Positions 9,222 through 20,649 of a stretch of 64,000 nucleotides of DNA are shown here, one piece after another; position 1 is the stretch's first letter; every line of letters starts with the position of its first letter. The stretch is from Hyphodiscus hymeniophilus (taxonomy: Eukaryota > Ascomycota > Leotiomycetes > Helotiales > Hyphodiscaceae). The translations under genes and the position numbers were made by a program. The notes under the pieces were generated by a model that saw nothing but the letters and a program-made list of their open reading frames with translations, was not told the DNA's origin and did not search any database. The stretch is taken from contig VNKQ01000011.1 of the NCBI GenBank assembly GCA_016508695.1, forward strand, positions 248,001 to 312,000, written 5' to 3'.

Positions 9222-10472
9222 TCATCCATGAGCGAGACCGTTCAATCCGTTAGAGATTTTGGGCCAAACAACAGCCCTCTCCAAAGCTTGCAAAACATCG
9301 GCCTTGAGATCCTCTGCATCCTCAATACCGCAGCTGATACGCACAAGATCATCAAAGACACCCACAGCTTCTCGACTCTCCTTGGGAATTCCAGCGTGCG
9401 TCATGCTACTCGGAACTTCAACCAAACTCTCCACACCACCCAGGCTCTCAGCCAGAACGAAGATGTTGGTAGTCTGACAGAATCGCTCTGCGGCAGCTGC
9501 ACCGCCTTTGATTCTGAATGATAGCATTCCACCACCCATGCCGTTCCGGTGTTGCTTGCGAGCAATTGCGCGATGAGGGTGGGAATCAAGACCAGGGTAA
9601 TTGACTGCGATGACATGAGGGGAAGCTTCCAATGCCTTTGCGACGGTTGTAGCATTAATCGTAGCCTCCTTTGCTCTCAAGTGTAGAGTTTTCAGTCCTC
9701 TGTGCGCCAGCCAACTGTCGAATGCTGAAGGAATTGCTCCAATTGCGTTTTGCAGGAAACCCAATCGCTCTTTCATTGCGTCGGAGTTGAATGCTGCTAC
9801 GCCCATGACGACATCGGAATGTCCATTGATGTACTTCGTGACCGAATGAACCACGATGTCTGCTCCGAGATCGAGTGGATTTTGAACGTAGGGGCTGAGG
9901 AAGGTGTTGTCGACTACAACCATGATTCCATGCTCATGCGCTTGTGTAGCCACTGCTCTGATGTCGACGAGTCTCAATGTGGGGTTCGAAGGGGTCTCAA
10001 TCCAGACCAGTTTCGTGTCTGGTGTGATGTGCTCGCGGATATCGACCTCGATCTCCGGCGTGAATGTAACCTTGACTCCATGCGCCTTTGCCACTTGTGT
10101 GAAATACCTATGAGTTCCTCCATAGACATCAGAGACAGAAATCACATGCGATCCTGCAGCAAGCGACTGGAGGATGATAGCGGTGGTGGCAGAGCCGGAA
10201 GAGAATGCGAGAGCGTATTTTGCATGCTCGAGAGCTGCGACTGCCTTCTCGAAGTTATCGCGATTGGGGTTCGAGGATCGGGAGTATTCGTATTCGCCAA
10301 TTGGCTTGCCTACTCCTGTCTGCGCAAATGTGGTGGACAGTGAGATGGACTCAATGACTGCACCAGTGGCAGGGTCGTGAGGGGATCCAGCATGGACTGC
10401 GAGAGTGCCAAAGCGATGAACTGGGGAGGGAGCGCGCGGAGGCGTCTCGATTGGGTGATCGGGGAGAGTCAT
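9222..10472 (-). CDS. Cystathionine gamma-lyase (Cys3 type)
   Basis: PLP enzyme of the Cys/Met metabolism family that cleaves cystathionine to cysteine, 2-oxobutyrate and ammonia in reverse transsulphuration. A single exon gives 416 residues, the normal length. The PLP Schiff-base lysine is K213 in the motif HSVTKYINGHSDVV. Other family motifs are YEYSRSSNPNRDNFEKAVAALE (near 61-82), SSGSATTAIIL, VSDVYGGTHRYF, WIETPSNPTL and VVVDNTFLSPYVQNPL. The C-terminal domain ends with the substrate-binding run SLGGVESLVEVPSSMTHAGI. Cystathionine gamma-synthase is the nearest alternative; the fungal synthase is longer, so the lyase is preferred. It is divergent from a Zn2Cys6 factor. Confidence 0.88.
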   Translation of the reverse strand: MTLPDHPIETPPRAPSPVHRFGTLAVHAGSPHDPATGAVIESISLSTTFAQTGVGKPIGEYEYSRSSNPNRDNFEKAVAALEHAKYALAFSSGSATTAIILQSLAAGSHVISVSDVYGGTHRYFTQVAKAHGVKVTFTPEIEVDIREHITPDTKLVWIETPSNPTLRLVDIRAVATQAHEHGIMVVVDNTFLSPYVQNPLDLGADIVVHSVTKYINGHSDVVMGVAAFNSDAMKERLGFLQNAIGAIPSAFDSWLAHRGLKTLHLRAKEATINATTVAKALEASPHVIAVNYPGLDSHPHRAIARKQHRNGMGGGMLSFRIKGGAAAAERFCQTTNIFVLAESLGGVESLVEVPSSMTHAGIPKESREAVGVFDDLVRISCGIEDAEDLKADVLQALERAVVWPKISNGLNGLAHG

Positions 10473-11204
10473 ATTTGGAGGTTTGGACGGAGATTGTGAG
10501 GTCGACCTGGTACTGCGAAAGCTGCTCTACGTCGATTGTGGATAAGCGAAAGTTTCGAGGGAAAAGGTCTGAAGGTCTTCAATGGCAAGTTTTCAAGAGA
10601 AGCGGTGAGACTTAAATAGAGAGTGGAAGAGAAAGTCCTCTGATAGAAAGCCCCAGATACCTGCGTAGTGATTGATAATAGTGAATGTAGTGCGGCTTTC
10701 AACAAGGCTGAACCGCTATTAGCCAAGGGTAGCCACGGACAAAGAGATCACGCAATGAGTTCAGCCTTGTGATTCCAGTGAGTGCATGGTTAATGATTCT
10801 ATTTATTGATATTTGTCACTGCGCTGCGAAGGCGTATTGCAGTATGTGCACCTGTACAAGTACCTTCGCATCACCAGCAGTGATATATCTCCACGTAAGC
10901 CGTCGAGCTTCTGGGTCGTTTCTTCTTGCTGTATGTGCCACTAACGTAATGACATCGGAACGTGGTACTTGTACAAGCCTTGTCTGACTAATCAATCCAT
11001 GAGCGACAGCCAAGAGCAAAGCAGCCACCGCCGTAATGTGAAAAGGGGCCACGACAACCAACCATAAGCGGCTTATCTCCGCAACCACTCCCTCGCTCTT
11101 GTGTACATTGTTTTGGTCGCAATAGGAGGGCCATGTATCGACGTCTGCGAATACAGGCACAACCTGTACCTGTACCTTGATTGTTCGAGCCCTCGAAAAT
11201 AGCA
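10473..11204. promoter_or_regulatory. Divergent promoter region with a 12-base inverted repeat
   Basis: 732 bases between the cystathionine gamma-lyase and Zn2Cys6 factor starts. TGTACAAGTACC at 10853-10864 and its exact reverse complement GGTACTTGTACA at 10964-10975 form an inverted pair. A further tandem CTGTAC pair lies near 11164-11175, just upstream of the factor's ATG. These could be binding sites, possibly for the neighbouring factor. That is inference from sequence alone. Confidence 0.45.
10853..10975. repeat. 12-base inverted repeat in a divergent promoter
   Basis: TGTACAAGTACC at 10853-10864 is the exact reverse complement of GGTACTTGTACA at 10964-10975, 99 bases apart. Each half contains the palindromic core TTGTACAA or TGTACA. 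Confidence 0.75.
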
Positions 11205-12561
11205 ATGCCCCCGAGAAGATCCCATAAAAAGTCCAAAGCCGGCTGCCAGAGGTGCAAGAACAGGAAGATCAAGGTCACAACCTTTCCCCAGCATCACATC
11301 TTTAGTCTGACTTGTACAGTGCGATGAAGTACACCCAATATGTGGGAACTGCTCCAAACATGGCGTCCCCTGCGATTTCGAGTCTTCTGAGTCTCCAACC
11401 AGCTCTACACCTTTTCAACTCATGGCTGAGTCACCCAGCAGTTTCTCTACTGCTCAAACTCCCCAATCAGCTACCTCTTCAATGATCCCTATGTACCGAA
11501 CTCCAACAGAGATCTTGAGATCCCACACAAGTCCTGGGCCAGGTCGATTGCTAGAGCTCAAGCTCATGCATCACTACACCGCTTCTACCTCACAAACCCT
11601 TGCGGACAAATCGGCGCAGAAAGTTGCATGGCAGGTTAATATCCCGTCCATTGCTTACGACGCGCAATACCTCATGGATGCTATTCTGGCAGTGTCAGCT
11701 CTCCACTTACGAGCACTGAATCCTGATGACCAGGCCTTAGTCCGAGCATCACATGGATATATGGCTTCAGCGCTGGCACAATACTCATCTCTACTGAGAG
11801 ATGGTGGACTTTCCGAGTTCAATGCGGAAGCGCTTTTTTCGACATCTGCCTTGATAGCTTTCCAAGCCTCAGCATCTCGAGGATTTGATGACCAAGACCA
11901 GGATTATGTCCTACCTCTTGCGTGGTTCCATTCTTTTCAAGGAGTCAAGACGATGGTTATGGCTAGTTGGCAATGGCTTCGAAACAGCGACAGGATATTT
12001 CCCATCATCGGTGCACAGCCTGCTGTGATGCTAGACTTCGACCCGGATCGCAAATCATTCTTTTCTCCGCTTCTCGAAGGAATGGCCTTGCAATTACTCA
12101 ACGAACCGGACCACTCGCGCTTCGAGAAGAAGCAGGCTTATGAGCACTCTGTTGCCTTCCTCAATTGGGCACATCAGAAGCCTGAGCGAGCTCGAATCCT
12201 TGGTTTTGCTGCTACAGTCTCACGGAAATTTGTCGAATTGATCGGCCAGCAGGATCCCCGAGCTCTCGTCATCATCTCATGTTTCTTCGCCATGACGAGG
12301 GTCTGTGATGATGTCTGGTGGCTGAAAGGGGTTGCGAAGAGGGAAGTCACAGGCATCTTAAGTCTTTTGCCGCAGGAGTGGTGGGCAAGGATGGAATGGC
12401 CTCTACGGATTGCAAATCATGTGGGAGAAATGGACGATGAGACCTGGGGTGTAAACTCATCGGCTGTGAGTGTCAAAGAGGAGGATGTCGACGTAAGATC
12501 TCATATCGATATGCTTGCACAAATCATGAATGAACAAGCACCGCCATTGCCACCGGATTAA
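11205..12561 (+). CDS. Zn2Cys6 transcription factor, sterol-uptake-control (Upc2-like) type
   Basis: Fungal binuclear zinc cluster regulator. Exons 11205-11273 and 11320-12561 are joined in phase 0 across a 46-base intron (donor GTCACA, TCTGAC branch, acceptor ACAG), giving 436 residues. The intron splits the zinc cluster: C14-X2-C17-X6-C24-X6-C31-X2-C34-X6-C41, followed by DFES. After a Ser/Thr-rich linker comes the region RLLELKLMHHYTAST and YLMDAILAVSALHLRALNPDD, typical of the Upc2/fungal-trans-2 group of C6 factors. The target is unknown; the divergent partner is a transsulphuration enzyme. The frame stops at PPLPPD, but 38 further protein-like codons follow in another frame (see findings), so the C-terminus may be truncated. 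Confidence 0.85.
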
Positions 12562-13998
12562 TGAAGAGTCTTTGGAGGATCTCATTATCCAAATGGTCGA
12601 CGATCAATTTAACGTTATGCATCAAGGAATCGATGCGCTTTGCCTTTCAGATCAGTGCTTAGTCGCACCCTGCCTCTGAGATCGGAAAACTGCATGGGTT
12701 GGATAACGCAACCAAGGACTCATCAACGTGTAAAATGCCTCACGGGCTCGAATCGGGAAGACTTGGAGAACACAGACTCGCTGGATTAGTCGGCATGCAA
12801 GAAGTCACAAACCAAGAGGAATGGCAAGAGGTTTGCGAGAGCTTTTACAAGTAATGGGGAATTTGCATGAAAACTATCATGCACCGAGTATCCTGTAAAT
12901 GCCAGTGCTGTACTCAGCATGCCATGCTCGGTTTATATACAAGTATCCAATCAAACCCTTCGAATAGTGCATTCGATCGGTTGTGCATCAGATGTCCGAG
13001 AAGCGGATGGTTAGACCAACCCAAATAATCCTCGGCATCGGGGTCACGGCAGATCTCCATATTCAAGATCTGTTTCGTTAACCAGAGTATTTCATATGAT
13101 CTGAACCCAGAGGAGCATAGCCCCAGTCATTCAGAACAGGTCAACGATGGTGAACTCGGAGGATTCAGAGGAGGATGAGAGCAGCGTCGAACCGGATGTG
13201 GTGATAGTCTAGCATGCCTAAGCGCCATGGAACAAAATAGTAGCAGATACTGCGCAGAAATAAAGAGAAAGTAACAACTATTGAACTATCTTCTAAGCTG
13301 TTCATTTGGAGAACCACATCACTACATGCTTGGTCTTGAAATCTAAGCTTTATCTTCGAATAGCCAGGGAGCAGATTGGTTTCTCACTTGCTTACGCCAT
13401 TCGTCGTCGCCCTACTTTTAATGTGTTGCCATTTCCAGCATCAGGGCTGCGGAGAAGTGCCTTAAAAAGCAATGCTGAATAACCTCACGTATTGACCGAG
13501 AAATTTTGTTAATGGGAATCTTGCTCCCTTTGATTGGTCACATTTGCGAGACTCAGGGATAAGTCGACCGTCGGCCGCCGAGTTGTGCTGAGTTACGAGG
13601 TGTTGATTGGCGGGCGTCAAAGAGATATGGGCCGGAGTGTCCGTGGAGAATCCGGATTTTCCACCTCACAACAATGCTAACATTGCTCGGGCATCAACAA
13701 TAATTCTCGATGGTCCTAGACGTACGACTTTCGGGACCGCGATGTATGACTGTTAAGGATTTCGCGACCGAAAATCCTGACATGGCGCAACTTCACGGCG
13801 TCGGGTGAGTGACTTCTACGCTGGTGAATCGTGCCAGTAAGTGGTGATATATATATTACCCCCATCCATCCCTTCGTCTCTCTTCAATCCGACAAGTTCT
13901 TCAGCTCTTCCCATACACTTCAAAAGTCGATCGTATACAATCACTTAGCCCCATCTCTCTTCCACACAGTCCGTCTCACCATACAAGGACCAAACCAC
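12562..13998. other. Intergenic region before the FAD monooxygenase
   Basis: About 1.4 kb. The first 118 bases carry an open frame that may be the displaced C-terminus of the Zn2Cys6 factor. The rest shows no gene I can support, only a short acidic ORF near 13148. The last few hundred bases should hold the monooxygenase promoter. Confidence 0.4.
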
Positions 13999-15183
13999 AT
14001 GTCTTCGTCCATTCCAAATATCGCCATCATAGGCGCCGGACCCGGTGGCCTAACGCTCGCCGCCATCCTCCAAAGAAACAGTATCCCCTTCACAGTCTAC
14101 GACCTTGATGCCTCACCTCACGGGCGCAACCAAGGTGGAACGCTGGATCTACACCCACAGGGCGGCCAGCTCGCTCTCCGAGCAGCCGGCCTCTGGGACG
14201 AATTCGTCAAATACGCACGGCCCGAGAGCGATGTGATGAAAGTCGTGACTCCCGCAGGCAAAGTGCTCTGGGACGGCAACGGACCGAACGCAAGGGTCGT
14301 GGAGGCGGGTAAGGAGTATGATCACAGGCCTGAGATTGATCGGGAGAAGCTGAAGAAGATCTTGCTTGAGGCCGTTGAGGGGAGCAGGATTAAATGGGGG
14401 AAGAAGCTACTAGAGGTGAAGGAGGCTGGGGAGGGGAGCTACGATTTGGTTTTTGGTGATGGGGAAACGGAGAGGGGTTTTGATCTCGTGGTTGGTGCCG
14501 ATGGGGCGTGGTCGAAGGTTCGGAAAGTGTTGAGTGATGAGATGCCATTTTATTCGGGGATCAGCGGGGTGGAGTTTTGGGCTGATAATGCGGATGAGAA
14601 GCATCCTTTCGTCTCTGAATTTGTGGGAGCTGGGAGTATGTTTTCTTTTGACGAGGGGAGGGCGATCCAGGCGCAGAGGTTGGGCAGTGGGACGATTAGG
14701 ACGTATGGGAACGTGAGAGTACCGGAGAACTTTTTCAAAGAGTGTGGGATTGACTGGGAGAAGAAGGATCAGGCGAGGAACGAGTTTGTCGAGAGGTATT
14801 TCGGCGACTGTGCGGATGTTTTGAAAAGGTTATTGATGGAGAGTGGTGATGACTTGGTATTGAGAACACTTTATATGTTGCCCGTGGGCTTCAAGTGGGA
14901 GGAGAAGAGGGGTGTCACCTTGCTTGGAGATGCCGCTCATCTGATGACGCCCTTCGCGGGAGTTGGAGTCAATGCCGCTATGTGGGATGGGTTAGACTTG
15001 GCAAGCGGGATCGTGGAGTCTGTGAAAGGAGGCAAGCCACTGGACGTGGTGGTGAAAGAGTACGAGACAGAGATGTTCTCTCGAGGGGAGAAGTTCGCAC
15101 AAAAGACGATGAGAGGTTTGAAGGGCCACTTCAGCGCCCACGGGAATGGGCATTTTGTTGAAAGGTTGAAAGGGGGAGAGTAG
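13999..15183 (+). CDS. FAD-dependent monooxygenase, TetX-like
   Basis: Flavoprotein hydroxylase of the PHBH/TetX class, using NAD(P)H and oxygen; the substrate is unknown. A single exon from the ATG at 13999 gives 394 residues, the normal length. The dinucleotide-binding motif IGAGPGG is at about 11-17. Next come GGTLDLHPQGGQLALRAAGL (TetX-like substrate-side segment), the DG motif LVVGADGAWSKVRKVL, and the GD motif GDAAHLMTPFAGVGVNAAM from residue 310. The open frame extends 5' of 13999 without an ATG, and the upstream stretch does not look coding. Similar genes act in secondary metabolism or xenobiotic breakdown, but no cluster partners are adjacent. Confidence 0.88.
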   Translation: MSSSIPNIAIIGAGPGGLTLAAILQRNSIPFTVYDLDASPHGRNQGGTLDLHPQGGQLALRAAGLWDEFVKYARPESDVMKVVTPAGKVLWDGNGPNARVVEAGKEYDHRPEIDREKLKKILLEAVEGSRIKWGKKLLEVKEAGEGSYDLVFGDGETERGFDLVVGADGAWSKVRKVLSDEMPFYSGISGVEFWADNADEKHPFVSEFVGAGSMFSFDEGRAIQAQRLGSGTIRTYGNVRVPENFFKECGIDWEKKDQARNEFVERYFGDCADVLKRLLMESGDDLVLRTLYMLPVGFKWEEKRGVTLLGDAAHLMTPFAGVGVNAAMWDGLDLASGIVESVKGGKPLDVVVKEYETEMFSRGEKFAQKTMRGLKGHFSAHGNGHFVERLKGGE

Positions 15184-16815
15184 GGCCTAGATGGCTTCGG
15201 AGCTTGCTTTGAGCGGTGAACTACAGGAACTTTGGCGGTGTTTATTTTTTATAATTTTGTGGAGTTTGCTTGAGCGTTGACAGAGTATGCAGTTTAAACC
15301 TATTGGGGGGAAGACCTAGATTCAATGATATTATGACCTTGTAAAATGAATGTTAATCCAAGATGGCACGGGTGCTTGCAAAGCACTTGAGTTCGGAAAA
15401 TGATAGATGACCATCTGACTGTGGTGTTCTTCCAGTCAAACAAGACTCGATATCATGACATACCAAGTCTTAAATAAAATTAAGAAGAGAGGGGATTGCA
15501 AGGTGCTGAAGATCTTTTGGGAGCCGACTTCGAGTGTTACCGCATAAGCTATAGTGAGGCAAGGCACACTCTGGCAAAGAGAGAACTATCTTTAACTTTA
15601 TTGTGGGATGGGGAAAGAGGAACGAGTGGATGAATCAATGATTTAGAAATAGAAAGGATCTTATTCATTAAGAAGCTCGACTTCTTATGATGATAGTTGT
15701 CTACAGAAAGCCAATGTATTGTAGTTCGCAAAGGCTTCCATATCCTGCGATAATCTTTCCTTGCGAGATGATTGATGAATAGTCCCTACTATATCGTGTG
15801 CTACCAGCCACTACACAGTAAATCACTGAACATATCTTTTGAGAGCACAATGACCAATCCAAATACAGAAAAGGGGACAAGGTCTGCTTAGACATAGGAA
15901 GGGGATAGTGTGACAATGTTTGTAATTAAAAACAAAGATGTCCAAATGATCCAATTCTTTCAACCAGAATAGGATTTAAAGAGAGGCCGTTGGTACCAGG
16001 AACTTGCCTGTCCAGCTACTGAAACCACTTTCGCCCCCAATGCCTGACTGCCAGTCGTCCAGAACTCGTCGCCGCCTTAGATAGGTTAAGGGTAACCTTA
16101 AAACGGCGACCGATAATCACCCGTGCTAACGACATGCCTTCTCTGAGACTTAGACTGCAAATAGAAAAGCAAGACCGTTAGAAACTTCAAAACACCTGCC
16201 GTTCCTTAATGACGCCACATCCACATCTGCCATCTGCCGTTCCCCCTGCACCTACACCGTCGCCGCTGCTCATGCAGGGGTCGCTGGCAATCTGTACCCC
16301 TATCTCAATTTGGACGTCTGCATCTGCATCTGCATACAGGGGTTTAGACGCCAGTCGCGTGTGTTGCCTGGCCAGTTTTGTGTGCTGGTGCGCTTCGACA
16401 TCTGCATCACATCAGCATGAATACCCATAGTGTTTCCAGCATTACAGCACCTGTACCCTCACTGACTTGATACATTTGTATCATTATCCGAGCTAGCACA
16501 GCGGAGACAAAGCAGAGCATTGGTCCAGCATCGGAGGAGAACATTGATGTGCAGAGCTCAATTGTTCCCACAACTCCAACGACAAAACCTGATCATCAGG
16601 ATACTCTCGCGTGGGTAGATATGATGCGATGCCGGCTTGGAATAGTGAAGAGGGTTCAGTAAACCCCGCAATAGAAATTCATGCAGATATAAATTCAGGT
16701 CAGTCATGTCGCTCGTTTTCCGTCGCTTTGTCCAACCGTAACTGGTTCTTTAAATTGCCCTTTGCGACCCAGAGGCAACACCACCACTTCAACTTCACCA
16801 CAACCAGGAGAAACC
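15184..16815. other. Intergenic region, 1.6 kb
   Basis: No gene supported on either strand. A short TCTGCA-type run near 16316-16336 is the only repeat noticed. Confidence 0.45.
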
Positions 16816-18153
16816 ATGTTTCACAGCGGCTTCTTCTCAGGACGAGGTCGCGAGGAACGCAAGGAGAAAAAGAAGGCCAAAGGGCTAATGGCAGGCGCAG
16901 GATCTAGCAGCACAGCCCAATTCTCAAACCGCAGCGGCACCCTCCATGCACCAAACGGAACTCTCTCCCAAGCATCGATTTCAGCCATGAATCGATCCCA
17001 GACAACTCCCTCCCTCAATCTCTTTACGCATTCGAAACCCCTGACCAGTTCAATCAGACCCGTACCTCCCGAATCTCTGCAAGTCAATACCTCGAGCGAC
17101 GGTCACCAAAATCACAGCAAAACTGAAGTGCCACTTCTCATACAGCCTGACAGAGCGGTGTCTCCGTTTATAAATCCATTCCTGAGCCCAACCAAAACCT
17201 TACCAGTCGCCAGTGGCATTGTTCGGACAATCTCCTCGGAATTTGGCCCATCACGAGTTTACACGCAACCCCATAAGTCGGAGGAGACGCACGGTAGCAG
17301 GAGTACCTCGCCTGGATCATCGCAATGGAGTTCTGCCGTCGGGCATGCGAGCCAAGGGAAGTCAGGCCGGGTGATCGAGCGATTGATGGCGGAGAACGAT
17401 ATGTTGAAGCGAGAGGTGAAGATTCAACAAATAAGCGCAGATAACGCTAGAGAGGAGAAGAAGCTGGCCGAGGAGAAGCAGAGAACACTCGCTGATGAAA
17501 TTAACAAGGCTCTGCATGATGCCGTTATCACCAAAACTCTACTCAAGAAGCGAGATCGTCAGTTTACAGAACTACAAGCCCAGATCGATGCAGAGAGAGC
17601 GAAGACCGATGCTGCTCTGGTCAGGGAACGTGGATGGAAAGATGAAATGGAGAGGGCAATCACAGAGAGTAAAAAAGCGGTCCTGCGCACGGTAACAGAA
17701 GCCAACGCAAAAGTCGAGCGCTCGTTAGCAGAGTGCAAGGTCAAAGTCGACAAAGAAAAAGAATACTCTACCATGATGGAAGGCCGGGTGAAGATCATGG
17801 AAGACTACTGGGAGGAACAGACCGAAGCGGTTACCAGTACAGTGGAGAGTCTGGGCGAGCAGATTGCAGGCATCATGTTGCAGCGGGAGGAGGATGTTGG
17901 CAAAATGAAGCTATTGGAAACTCTCTGTCAGCAGCACGATGCTAGGTTTGAGACCTTCATGAAAGATAGGGAGCATCTCATGGCGGTCCACGAAGCATAC
18001 AAGGCGGAGCAGGAGGAGGCGCTGAGAGACATTAAGACGAAGGCTGTAGAGCAAGGACCGAAGAACGACCAGGTACTCGATGAATCACAGCGTGTGCTGG
18101 GGGAGTTAAAATGGGCGTTGAATCTCAGAGAGAACGTTCGGGATCCACAATGA
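16816..18153 (+). CDS. She3-like coiled-coil protein (SWI5-dependent HO expression protein 3 family)
   Basis: A single exon of 445 residues from the ATG at 16816 (MFHSGFFSGRGREERKEKKK); the frame upstream has only a TTG. The first 180 residues are Ser/Pro/Asn-rich and disordered, with basic start and SPFINPFLSPTK. From about 185 to 430 the protein is a long coiled coil that opens with GRVIERLMAENDMLKREVKI. That block is what I associate with filamentous-fungal proteins annotated as She3, an RNA-transport adaptor in budding yeast. Function in filamentous fungi is not established, and the assignment is by recall of this motif. A generic coiled-coil scaffold is the alternative. Confidence 0.6.
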   Translation: MFHSGFFSGRGREERKEKKKAKGLMAGAGSSSTAQFSNRSGTLHAPNGTLSQASISAMNRSQTTPSLNLFTHSKPLTSSIRPVPPESLQVNTSSDGHQNHSKTEVPLLIQPDRAVSPFINPFLSPTKTLPVASGIVRTISSEFGPSRVYTQPHKSEETHGSRSTSPGSSQWSSAVGHASQGKSGRVIERLMAENDMLKREVKIQQISADNAREEKKLAEEKQRTLADEINKALHDAVITKTLLKKRDRQFTELQAQIDAERAKTDAALVRERGWKDEMERAITESKKAVLRTVTEANAKVERSLAECKVKVDKEKEYSTMMEGRVKIMEDYWEEQTEAVTSTVESLGEQIAGIMLQREEDVGKMKLLETLCQQHDARFETFMKDREHLMAVHEAYKAEQEEALRDIKTKAVEQGPKNDQVLDESQRVLGELKWALNLRENVRDPQ

Positions 18154-20649
18154 CTGGAACTTTCAACCGATTGATAGGGCAGGAACATCACGCAGCGCGT
18201 CATATCAGACATCGGACCGACGAGCATGGCGAAATTACATACGTTATTGAAACATAATTGAACGAGAGCAATGGCTCATTACGATGCTTAAAACGAGCTG
18301 ATTACGACTTCACAAGACTGCATTGCATTTGGGGTCTGGATATGGATTTAGCAATGTGGCCTGGGCATTTAAGAACGTGTCTGGAGTCTGGAGTTTCCGT
18401 TTCGCAGATACGGCCTGGAATTGGGCATCTATGACAGAGTACTGTATGGGAGAATGACTTTTGTATACCACAGAGAGAGTGACCAGAGAAGGAGAGAGAT
18501 CAATAAAGAGACATAAACCGCAGGCTGGCATGGTTAGTGACACATGTGAGAGGAAACAGTATGCCTGGAGATGCACTGGTGAGCTTTTTATGCTCGATTG
18601 CCCCTTCTTCCAGCAGTTTAGTTGCCATTATACTCTTCATGTAAGTTTGCTGGTATACAGCAATCATTTCGCCCTCTTCCCGTCTTTGTAATTGTCAACG
18701 CTTCAATCCTATGCGATCATCCTGTACTTCGGTAGCCAAATCTCGTGTTGTTTCTGTGATCGAGTCCTTCGTCTCTTGCTTGTGTTCCAGCATTGCCGGT
18801 TGCTCGAAGTAATACTTCACTCTCCTTGCCGAAAACTTCAGACTTGCAAGAAATAGATGCAAGTATCCAATGTTTGTCTGCTGGGACAGCGAATAAAGCA
18901 ACCAAGAAGTGCCAGCCTTCCGCTGCAGTTGAAGTCAGCATTCTGTCAACTCTTAAGTATTCTAGTAGATGTCGCGGCCGAAGTGCGGCCCGTATGACAA
19001 ACGCAGAATTGAAATTAGTGAACACTGGTAGCAGATCAATGGATTGAGTACTATTACGAGATTCACCTCTGCAAAGCTTCAGCGGTCCTTGGATATGCTG
19101 CTTCGGTTGCTTCATGAACATTATTGAGAAATTGGTCCTTCGGGTTGTGCTTTAAAATGACTCTGCTCTGCTCGCGGCAGCGAAGCAGAGAAAGTGCGAC
19201 TTTCCTTTGTGATTTCCGCTTTAGTATCCAGATCAGTAAGAGCTGGTCCGTCTCTACGGCTTATAAAGAAAGACCGGAGTTGGTGATCTATCCACGATTC
19301 TTTGTGTAATCTCCCAGAAGATGTTCGTTTTGTTGCATGATTCTGCTCCGCTGCTGCGCAGAATTATCAGCATCGATGCTCCCCTTGAGGTTAAGCCATT
19401 GGAAGCAATACAATGATACACCTCAGCCGGCAAATACGGAAGCAGATATTTCTGAATGAAGATAAGAAATATGAATAGGAAGGTTGCATGCCGTGTTCGC
19501 TATCTGATTGTGTACTTTTGAGCTGCTGCTACTTCTGAACTTACTGCTCGTGTGCATGTCTCAAATGCGGGATTATTGAAAGCTGCACAATCCCGATGTA
19601 TGATCTCCTTATTCCTGTTCACTTCGATCTTACCCATAAGTTCGAATAACCAAATCTCGCAAGGCCCGAAGCAGCTGAAATTCTTTGCTCATCTCGCGTT
19701 GTTGCCCGTGACGAAATCAGCAAGCGTGCACGGCAAGAGCGACTCGCTTGTTTGTTGACACAAATCCGCGAACCTCCCAAACTCTTCCTCCTGCAACCTC
19801 ATTACCACAATAAAGTCAAAACCACATTCTTGCCATATCTTCCCACTGCTGTCCCTCCACGATACCCTATTGCGGGAATCATCTTTTTTTCACCTCTCGA
19901 TTGTTTTTACAGTCGTACGATTGTGGTTTCGTGATCTTTGTCGAAGACCTCAGGGCGCTGAAGGCAATTGGGAACCACCACTCAAAGCCGAATCCAGGAT
20001 TCTGCTCTCATCTACATTCTTGGACATCTTGGGCGTCCGCAGATACTCCTCTCAATTCGAATCTCAATCTTTCAACTCAATTGAGCCTTTGTGGTTTCTC
20101 GCCGACGTCGACCTTGAGCCTAAGCAAAGATCCAATTCACCATAACCAAGGTATTTAATCCTCATATCTGCAACCAGTTCTATGATAGCCTTTGTTACGT
20201 GCCTATAAATCTAATTTGGCGCCAAGACTTAAGCTACCAGGTCTTGCACATCGCCCCTTGTGGTCACCGTCAAACGTCCTTCTTCGCCACACTGTCAACA
20301 ATACGGCCATTCAGCAATACAATTTCACGAAGCACCCTGAGTTAACAACACCGGTCATCGACTTTACTTTCGCCTGTACCTGTAACCCTCAAGACGCCGC
20401 GGTTCCCAGATTATAACCCCAGCGAGCTAAGGGAATTCAGTTTTCATATCGGAGTGTGCCGCTCAAACCTGGAAGCAGCTAGATTTCGAGATAATTTAAA
20501 AGGTGATACCTCCGGTCACTTCAGGCTTAGGTGTTATCGAAGACTAAGTTTCTAAGCTTCCTAAGATCATTCACTGGCCTGCTTCCTATCCGCAATCAAA
20601 TACTCGATCTTCGGAAGTTATACCTTGATCTGAGACCGCAGCTATCGAG
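18154..20649. other. Intergenic region, 2.5 kb, with two short hairpins
   Basis: No gene supported. The largest frame (minus, 18717-19121) lacks coding character. Two GC-rich hairpin-forming words sit at 19166-19190 and about 19341-19363. Confidence 0.4.
19166..19190. other. Short GC-rich hairpin
   Basis: Arms CTCTGCT-CGC and GCG-A-AGCAGAG around a GGCA loop, with one bulged base. A related word with TTCTGC/GCAGAA arms lies near 19341-19363. Function unknown; both are in a gene-free interval. Confidence 0.5.

Noticed and set aside
8785..9231. Forward frame of 148 codons after palC
   Set aside because: It lies between convergent genes, overlaps the end of the lyase gene and has no coding character.
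13148..13213. Short acidic ORF, 21 residues
   Set aside because: Could be a last exon of an unseen gene, but no upstream exon with matching phase was found.
18717..19121. Minus-strand frame of 134 codons
   Set aside because: Composition looks random; no motif, and no neighbouring exons.
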